From contig NZ_SNWH01000009.1 of assembly GCF_004361885.1 (NCBI RefSeq), positions 46,284 to 110,283 of the forward strand: a stretch of 64,000 bases of DNA, written 5' to 3'. Shown here piece after piece: positions 58,159 through 64,000 of the stretch. The stretch is from Halomonas ventosae. Lineage in GTDB: Bacteria; Pseudomonadota; Gammaproteobacteria; Pseudomonadales; Halomonadaceae. How positions within the stretch are numbered: the stretch's first letter is position 1; each line of letters starts with the position of its first letter. A program made the position numbers and the translations under genes. The notes below the pieces were generated by a model. The model was not told the DNA's origin. It ran no database searches and saw only the letters and a list, made by a program, of their open reading frames with translations.

Positions 58159-59283
58159 ATGCGCAGGATTGCAAACATTTACCGCCTGGGCATCAAGGAA
58201 TTCTGGAGCCTGTGGCGCGACCCGATAATGCTGGTGCTGATCGTCTACGTATTCACCCTTGATATTTACACGACCGCCACGGCAATGCCCGAGACGCTGA
58301 ACAACGCGCCTATCGCTATCGTCGACGAGGACGACTCACCGCTCTCTACCCGGATCGTCTCGGCCTTCTACCCGCCGCAGTTCGTGCATCCGGAAATTAT
58401 CACCTTCCAGGAAATGGATCCCGGACTGGATGCCGGAAACTTCACCTTCGCGCTGGTCATTCCGGCCAATTTCCAGCGTGATGTACTGGCGGGACGTACG
58501 CCCGACCTTCAGCTCAATATCGATGCCACGCGCATGAGCCAAGCCTTCGCAGGCAACAATTATGTCCAACAGATCGTCATGGGAGAGATCAACGAGTTCG
58601 TGAAGGGTTATCGCGCTAGCACTGCCCCTCCCGTCGAACTGGCACTACGGGCGCGCTTCAACCCAAATCTGGAACAATCTTGGTTCGGCTCGCTGATGTC
58701 TATCATCGACAACGTCACGATGCTCTCGATCATTCTGACGGGGGCGGCGCTGATCCGCGAGCGCGAACACGGTACCATCGAGCACCTGCTGGTGATGCCA
58801 GTGACACCAACGCAGATCATGCTGGCCAAGGTGTGGTCGATGGGGGTCGTGGTCTTGCTGGCGGTGACGTTATCACTGACCTTCATCGTACGCGGCCTGC
58901 TTCAGGTACCGATAGAAGGCTCGGTAGCCTTGTTCCTGGCTGGTGCGGCCCTTCATCTGTTCGCTACCACCTCAATGGGCATCTTCCTGGCGACACTGGC
59001 CCGTAGCATGCCCCAGTTCGGCATGCTGATGATCCTGTTCCTGCTACCGCTGCAGATGCTCTCTGGTAGCGCCACGCCGCGCGAAAGTATGCCTGAACTG
59101 GTTCAGAACGTGATGTTGCTAGCACCTACGACCCATTTCGTCGAGCTGAGCCAGGCCATTCTGTTTCGCGGTGCCGGCATTGATGTGGTCTGGGAACAGT
59201 TTCTAATGCTATGGGTGATTGGCAGCGTGCTATTCACCATCTCACTGACCCGTTTCCGTAAAACCATTAGCCAGATGGCCTGA
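58159..59283 (+). CDS. yhhJ: ABC-2 permease YhhJ
   Basis: This 374-residue protein (375 in E. coli) has one N-terminal helix (MLVLIVYVFTLDIYTTATA), a large periplasmic domain and five C-terminal helices with LIREREHGTIEHLLVMPVTP, the ABC-2 signature. It starts one base after the rbbA stop and completes the exporter, presumably as the second permease half. The substrate is unknown. Confidence 0.94.
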   Translation: MRRIANIYRLGIKEFWSLWRDPIMLVLIVYVFTLDIYTTATAMPETLNNAPIAIVDEDDSPLSTRIVSAFYPPQFVHPEIITFQEMDPGLDAGNFTFALVIPANFQRDVLAGRTPDLQLNIDATRMSQAFAGNNYVQQIVMGEINEFVKGYRASTAPPVELALRARFNPNLEQSWFGSLMSIIDNVTMLSIILTGAALIREREHGTIEHLLVMPVTPTQIMLAKVWSMGVVVLLAVTLSLTFIVRGLLQVPIEGSVALFLAGAALHLFATTSMGIFLATLARSMPQFGMLMILFLLPLQMLSGSATPRESMPELVQNVMLLAPTTHFVELSQAILFRGAGIDVVWEQFLMLWVIGSVLFTISLTRFRKTISQMA

Positions 59284-59369
59284 AGAGGCCGACAATCCTG
59301 CTTGCCTGCTTGGAAATGCTCTCAGGGCCGACCTAGCCACGGGAGCTTGCGAGCCCTAATGGTTCCAGT

Positions 59370-60356
59370 TCAAAACCAGCGCGACAGCATAAAGGAGCCG
59401 ACGGTGTCTTGTGACTCCTGCCGGGTGAATTCATCGGTGCGCAAGGCATAGGAAAAGGAAAGCTGCCAGCGGTCCCAGGTCAACGCCAAGCCGGCAAGAG
59501 CATCGCCTACCCACTCCTCACGTTCCACCGAATGGCTTTGCGTAAAGGTATTGCCGTCGAGCAGAAGATTGTGGGCCATGTAGCGGCCTTCAAGCGAAGC
59601 AAAGGCATACCAGCTAACGTCCTGACCGGGACGGAAAGAACTCCAACTCCCTTGGGCAGGGGCAATGGCGGGAATTCCCAGACTGCGCTCGAGGTTCTCT
59701 CCGAAACGCAGCCCCAGTCCGGTCGACGCATAGGTATACAGGTTCCCCAGAGAAAAACCGGCTGTAGGCCCATACTCCACCTGATAACCATCAATACTGA
59801 ACCTGTCGAGCCAGGCGTGCTTGTAGGCAAGGTTGACGACCGGCTCATTATCGAGTTGGTGATCCCAGCCCCGCGGTTCGGTGGACGAGACCAACTCATG
59901 AAACTCACGTTGGATCCACTCGGCACCGGAGGCTGGTCCAACGATGCCCACGTCCATGTTGAGACCTCTGACTTCGCGCCAACCACGGTGCGAGATCTGA
60001 TCGAACAGCGAGACTCCTGCGAGAAGAAGCCCTGCATAGGGGCGGTCATCCTCTATCAGCGACGGAGTGCTGATATCATTCGGCGTATATATCTGATGGG
60101 TAAGCCGGTATGCCCCACTCTCCACGTGACTTCCTCGCCAGCCGGGCAACCGTTCGGCTAGCCTGCGCAGCCAGTGATTATTGCCCGGCTCAAACGACCA
60201 GATAAGCTCGACCCCGTTGGAATAATGACCGTCATCGCCACTATTGGAGTAGACATCGTTCTCGGACTTGAGCGTCAAGAGCCCCGACCCAACAGCCGAG
60301 AGCGGCATTGATGCCACCAACAACACTGACCACCACACCGCTCCCCTGGTTTGCAT
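59370..60356 (-). CDS. lpxR: LpxR-family lipid A 3'-O-deacylase
   Basis: This 328-residue outer-membrane beta-barrel enzyme removes the 3'-acyloxyacyl group from lipid A. A signal peptide covers about residues 1-24. If the mature chain starts at Gly25, the conserved pair Asn-Asp in LKSENDVYSN falls at 9 and 10, the numbering of the catalytic Asn9/Asp10 of Salmonella LpxR. His153 in QREFHELV is the likely catalytic His. Further family segments are HYSNGVELIWSF and DDRPYAGLLLAG. It ends with an aromatic Phe, as outer-membrane barrels do. AGGGA lies before the ATG, and an operator-like site lies 35 bp upstream. Confidence 0.92.
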   Translation of the reverse strand: MQTRGAVWWSVLLVASMPLSAVGSGLLTLKSENDVYSNSGDDGHYSNGVELIWSFEPGNNHWLRRLAERLPGWRGSHVESGAYRLTHQIYTPNDISTPSLIEDDRPYAGLLLAGVSLFDQISHRGWREVRGLNMDVGIVGPASGAEWIQREFHELVSSTEPRGWDHQLDNEPVVNLAYKHAWLDRFSIDGYQVEYGPTAGFSLGNLYTYASTGLGLRFGENLERSLGIPAIAPAQGSWSSFRPGQDVSWYAFASLEGRYMAHNLLLDGNTFTQSHSVEREEWVGDALAGLALTWDRWQLSFSYALRTDEFTRQESQDTVGSFMLSRWF

Positions 60357-60390
60357 GCAATGTCCCTACCCGGCACCCGTAACAAACAAC

Positions 60391-60403
60391 CATGAATGTA
60401 TGT
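60391..60403 (-). promoter_or_regulatory. AcrR/TtgR-type operator candidate before lpxR
   Basis: The plus strand reads AACAACCATGAATGTATGT ending at 60403. AATGTATGT is the right arm of AcrR-type sites, and the longer stretch recalls the TtgR operator of Pseudomonas putida from memory. It lies 35-47 bp before the lpxR start. Confidence 0.45.
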
Positions 60404-60637
60404 TCAGTAAACCTAGCAACACCGCCCATGAGGGTCAATGTCCTATTGGTTACCGCTCACTTCTTTTTACAGACAATCAGCATCGCGACTTCCCGGTGGT
60501 TCACGACCTCAGCATGGCCATATCCACCGCCACGTAGTCGTGACCCGCGCTTGCCGATGTGATGGTCGCAAAGGCTGACGATTTTGCCTTGATATGGCAC
60601 AAGGAGGGTACACCCACAGCAGAGAAGAGCCGGAACC

Positions 60638-60949
60638 ATGTACAAGCTGGCATTTTTCGTCCCCTTGGCCAACGCCGAGGCCGTCAAGGACGCCATCTTC
60701 GCCACCGGCGCCGGGCGCATCGGCGACTATGAGGCGTGCTGCTTCCAGACCCGGGGCACGGGTCAGTTCAGGCCGTTGGATGGGGCCGACCCGCATATCG
60801 GACGGGTCGGCGACCTGAAACACGTGGAAGAGCTCAAAGTGGAGCTGGTCTGCGAGGATGCGTTGATCCGCGAGGCAGTGGCGGCGCTGCGCCTCGCCCA
60901 CCCCTACCAGGAGCCAGCCTTCGACCTCTGGCGGCTGGAGTCGCTGTGA
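60638..60949 (+). CDS. YqfO/NIF3-like small protein
   Basis: This 103-residue protein (MYKLAFFVPLANAEAVKDAI at the start) has the fold of the CutA-like insert of YqfO/NIF3 proteins: GAGRIGDYEACCFQTRGTGQF in part, then HPYQEPAFDLW near the C-terminus. Standalone members of this size are common in proteobacteria. No metal-binding NIF3 core is present, so function is unknown. A short GTG frame overlaps its stop codon. Confidence 0.88.
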   Translation: MYKLAFFVPLANAEAVKDAIFATGAGRIGDYEACCFQTRGTGQFRPLDGADPHIGRVGDLKHVEELKVELVCEDALIREAVAALRLAHPYQEPAFDLWRLESL

Positions 60950-61029
60950 ACGACACGGTCACAGAGGAGCGGATCGCCCGCCCGGACCTCCTGATGCTCG
61001 ATCACCGCTTGCCAGTCGGCGGAAGCTGA
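60946..61029 (+). CDS. Short overlapping frame, doubtful
   Basis: A GTG overlapping the YqfO-like stop (GTGA) opens a 27-residue frame with the segment DLLMLDHRLPVGGS. The GTGA arrangement is typical of true coupling, but the peptide has no recognised family. It may be the remnant of a longer gene or chance. Confidence 0.2.
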   Translation: MNDTVTEERIARPDLLMLDHRLPVGGS

Positions 61030-61040
61030 CGGCCTACCGC

Positions 61041-61991
61041 TCAGCTCAGACGCTCGGCGAGGCGCGCCTCCAGGGTGCGCTGGTCCTCGTCGAAGCGACG
61101 GATCCCCTCGGCCAGCTTGTCGTTGGCCATGGCATCCTGATTGTGGCGCCAGCGGAAGGTGGGCTCGTCGAGAGGCATGGGGCGCTCCCCGGCAGTGGGA
61201 ATCGTCACCGCCGGGGCCACCTCGCCCTCCTCCGCTGCCAGCTGCTCGAGCAGTGCCGGTGAAATGGTCAGCCGCGGGCAGCCGGCCAACGCCAGCACCT
61301 GGCCGACGGTGCGAAAGCTCGCTCCCATCACCACGGTGTCGTAGCCACCGTGACCGACCCGTTCGCAGACACTACGTACGAAGCGCACACCCGGATCCTC
61401 CTCTGGCGGGTAGTCGCGGCCGGTCACCTGCTTGTACCAGTCGGTGACCCGTCCGACGAAGGGTGAGACCAGGAATACGCCGGCGTCGAAGCAGGCTTGG
61501 GCCTGGGCGTCGCTGAACAGCAGGGTCAGGTTGCACTGGATGCCCTCGCGCTCGAGGCGCTCGGCGGCGCGAATGCCCTCCCAGGTGGAAGCCAGCTTGA
61601 TCAGCACGCGATCTCCGCTCACGCCGCGCCGGTCGTAGTGCTCGATCAGCTCATGGGCCTTGCGCACGCTGGTCTCCTCGTCGAAGGAGAGGCGCGCGGC
61701 CACCTCGGTGGAGATGCGCCCAGGAATGTGCCGGGCGATCTCGGCGCCCATGGCCACGGCGAGGCGATCCACGGCGTGCTCGACCGGGGCCTGCCGGTCC
61801 GGGTATTCGGCCTTCACGGCGGCGAGCTCCTCGTCGATCAACGCCTGGTAGCCAGGCAGGTCGAAGGCCTTGAGCAGCAGCGAGGGATTGGTGGTGGCGT
61901 CATGCGGCCGATAGCGCTTGATGGCGTCAAGGTCGCCGGTATCCGCGACCACCAGAGAGTGGCTCTTCAGGCTGTCGAGTTTGGTCGTCAT
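61041..61991 (-). CDS. tal: Transaldolase, TalB type
   Basis: This 316-residue enzyme of the pentose phosphate pathway moves dihydroxyacetone units between sugar phosphates. The Schiff-base lysine is Lys132 in [12 protein letters not shown], the same number as in E. coli TalB (317 residues). Further marks are [12 protein letters not shown] and [16 protein letters not shown] chose the ATG at 61991 because AGAGGAA lies upstream. A probable sugar-kinase remnant precedes it on the same strand. Confidence 0.97.
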   Translation of the reverse strand: MTTKLDSLKSHSLVVADTGDLDAIKRYRPHDATTNPSLLLKAFDLPGYQALIDEELAAVKAEYPDRQAPVEHAVDRLAVAMGAEIARHIPGRISTEVAARLSFDEETSVRKAHELIEHYDRRGVSGDRVLIKLASTWEGIRAAERLEREGIQCNLTLLFSDAQAQACFDAGVFLVSPFVGRVTDWYKQVTGRDYPPEEDPGVRFVRSVCERVGHGGYDTVVMGASFRTVGQVLALAGCPRLTISPALLEQLAAEEGEVAPAVTIPTAGERPMPLDEPTFRWRHNQDAMANDKLAEGIRRFDEDQRTLEARLAERLS

Positions 61992-62033
61992 GGGGGGTTC
62001 CTCTCTTGCGGTGCAAGGCATCGTGCCATGGAA

Positions 62034-62200
62034 TCAGCTAATGGAATGACGCTCGGCCAGGCACCGGCGATAGCGGTCATGGACCTCATCGTAGGCGGCG
62101 ACACTGGCCGGGTCGGGATCGGCTTGCGAGCTGTGTCGAGATGCACCAGGCGCGTGCAGAGCTCGGCCAGCTCGCCGTCGCCGGCCTGGGACCGAAGCGC
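62034..62200 (-). pseudogene. Remnant of an FGGY sugar-kinase C-terminus (xylulokinase-like)
   Basis: On the minus strand one frame reads AGDGELAELCTRLVHLD and, after a one-base shift, ADPDPASVAAYDEVHDRYRR up to a stop at 62034. The pattern ELC.....PDP...AYD..Y.RYR resembles the last 50 residues of xylulokinase-type FGGY kinases. The fragment ends 43 bp before transaldolase, in the position expected for a kinase-tal operon. The identification is by eye. Confidence 0.4.
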
Positions 62201-63292
<1,092 letters not shown>

Positions 63293-63314
63293 GGGGGATC
63301 AGGCGCTGCCCCCG

Positions 63315-63872
63315 TCAGGCACTGCCAACGTAGCGTTCGCGATCCTCGGCGGTGATGTCGCTGACGTGCAGCGGAAAGCTGGCATCCCGCCGATCATCGT
63401 AGAAATGCCGAAGAGTGCGCTCGATGGTCGGGAAGGCGAGCTCGTCCCAGGGAATCTCGTGCTCCTCGAACAGCGCCACCTCGAGGCTTTCGGGCCCGGC
63501 CGCGAAGCCGCCGGCGAGATCGGCAAGAAAGATCATGTAAACCTGGTCGATGTGCGGCAGGTTGATCAGGGTATAGAGCCCGTGGATCGTAACTTCGGCA
63601 CAGGCCTCCTCACGGGTCTCGCGGGCGGCCGCCTCGACGGTGGTCTCGGCGTTCTCCATGAAGCCCGCCGGCAGGGTCCAATAGCCCTTGCGCGGGGAGA
63701 TGGCCCGGCGACACAGCAGCACCCGGCTGCCGCTGACCGGCAGGGTGCCGGCGACGATGCGCGGATTCTGGTAGTGGATGGTGCCGCATGCGTCACAGAA
63801 ATAGCGCGGCCGGTCGTCCCCCTCGGGGATTGCGAAGCGCACGCGATGGCCACAATGACTGCAGAAGTTCAT
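63315..63872 (-). CDS. Nudix hydrolase with zinc ribbon
   Basis: This 185-residue protein has an N-terminal zinc ribbon (Cys4, Cys7, Cys26, Cys29) and a Nudix box at about residues 70-92 ([21 protein letters not shown]). Such proteins hydrolyse nucleoside diphosphates linked to other groups, e.g. ADP-ribose or NADH. The ATG at 63872 has AGGGAG upstream. The C-terminal region ([19 protein letters not shown]) is typical of the group. It is convergent with the SDR gene. Confidence 0.93.
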   Translation of the reverse strand: MNFCSHCGHRVRFAIPEGDDRPRYFCDACGTIHYQNPRIVAGTLPVSGSRVLLCRRAISPRKGYWTLPAGFMENAETTVEAAARETREEACAEVTIHGLYTLINLPHIDQVYMIFLADLAGGFAAGPESLEVALFEEHEIPWDELAFPTIERTLRHFYDDRRDASFPLHVSDITAEDRERYVGSA

Positions 63873-63901
63873 GGCGCTCCCTGGCAGGCTAGCGGGCGGC
63901 A

Positions 63902-64000
63902 TGACTAAAGTGGACCCCACGGTCAAGACAGAATTTGCCTGAGTTTAAGCTAATGCCTCGGCCATGTTCGCAGCGGCACAGCGCTGCCCTGTTGCTTCGT
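63902..64000 (-). mobile_element. Possible right end of an IS3-type element (cut by window)
   Basis: From 63902 the plus strand begins TGACTAAAGTGGACCCC and soon after has AAGACAG, the arrangement of IS3-family inverted repeats (TG at the tip, GACAG about 25-30 bases in). Beyond it, a minus-strand frame enters from the right edge and stops at about 63950, which would be the end of a transposase. Only 99 bp are visible, so the call is tentative. Confidence 0.35.

Overview
The window looks like a chromosomal segment of a high-GC gammaproteobacterium, most likely a member of the Halomonadaceae (Halomonas or a relative). This is inferred from gene content and order: gltA divergent from sdhCDAB-sucAB-lpd-sucCD, gltX followed by tRNA-Ala and tRNA-Glu, GC-rich third codon positions, and a ycjX-ycjF pair. 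No database search was possible. No prophage, CRISPR array or rRNA operon is visible. The only mobile-element signal is a possible IS3-type end at the extreme right edge.

Left part (1-21 kb): a TVP38-FAD oxidoreductase fusion cut by the window edge, msrA, an MFS exporter, an NlpC/P60 lipoprotein, an 821-residue protein with a DUF1266-like C-terminus, gabT, a potassium channel, a GlsB/YeaQ-type membrane protein, a DUF924 protein, and the ycjX-ycjF pair. Next comes a block with clear gene decay: an orphan C-terminal regulator fragment, a sensor-kinase/sugar-ABC-ATPase chimera downstream of an intact OmpR-type regulator, a HAD phosphatase with a frameshift in a G5 tract, then an intact RNase II gene, a GT4 glycosyltransferase, and a frameshifted, truncated membrane-flippase remnant.

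Central part (21-37 kb): a complete TCA-cycle gene set. On the minus strand, in transcription order, lie sdhC, sdhD, sdhA, sdhB, sucA, sucB, lpd, sucC and sucD. Citrate synthase (gltA) is divergent. Both divergent promoters can be read in the roughly 0.47 kb intergenic region. Beyond gltA lies a 0.5 kb AT-rich gap with a pair of DnaA-box-like sites, then tRNA-Glu, tRNA-Ala and gltX on the minus strand.

Right part (37-64 kb): small regulators (an XRE/S24-like protein, a DksA/TraR zinc-finger protein, a cold-shock protein), dusA and an AstE-like deacylase. Then comes an 18 kb envelope-oriented region: an AcrR/TtgR-type repressor, a YqiJ-like membrane protein, a tolC-acrA-acrB type RND efflux set, an alpha/beta hydrolase, an MCE (Mla-like) lipid-transport operon, the yhiI-rbbA-yhhJ ABC-2 trio and an LpxR-type lipid A deacylase. 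Related operator-like sequences built on TGTATGT/ACATACA occur upstream of the repressor, tolC, acrA and lpxR, suggesting one regulon. The end carries a YqfO/NIF3-like protein, transaldolase with a probable sugar-kinase remnant upstream, an SDR dehydrogenase and a Nudix hydrolase.

I did not find a convincing wholly new multi-gene system. The most notable items are the in-frame kinase/ABC chimera, which looks like the scar of a deleted sugar-uptake locus, the shared operator set, and the tandem duplication of the sdhA stop-codon segment.
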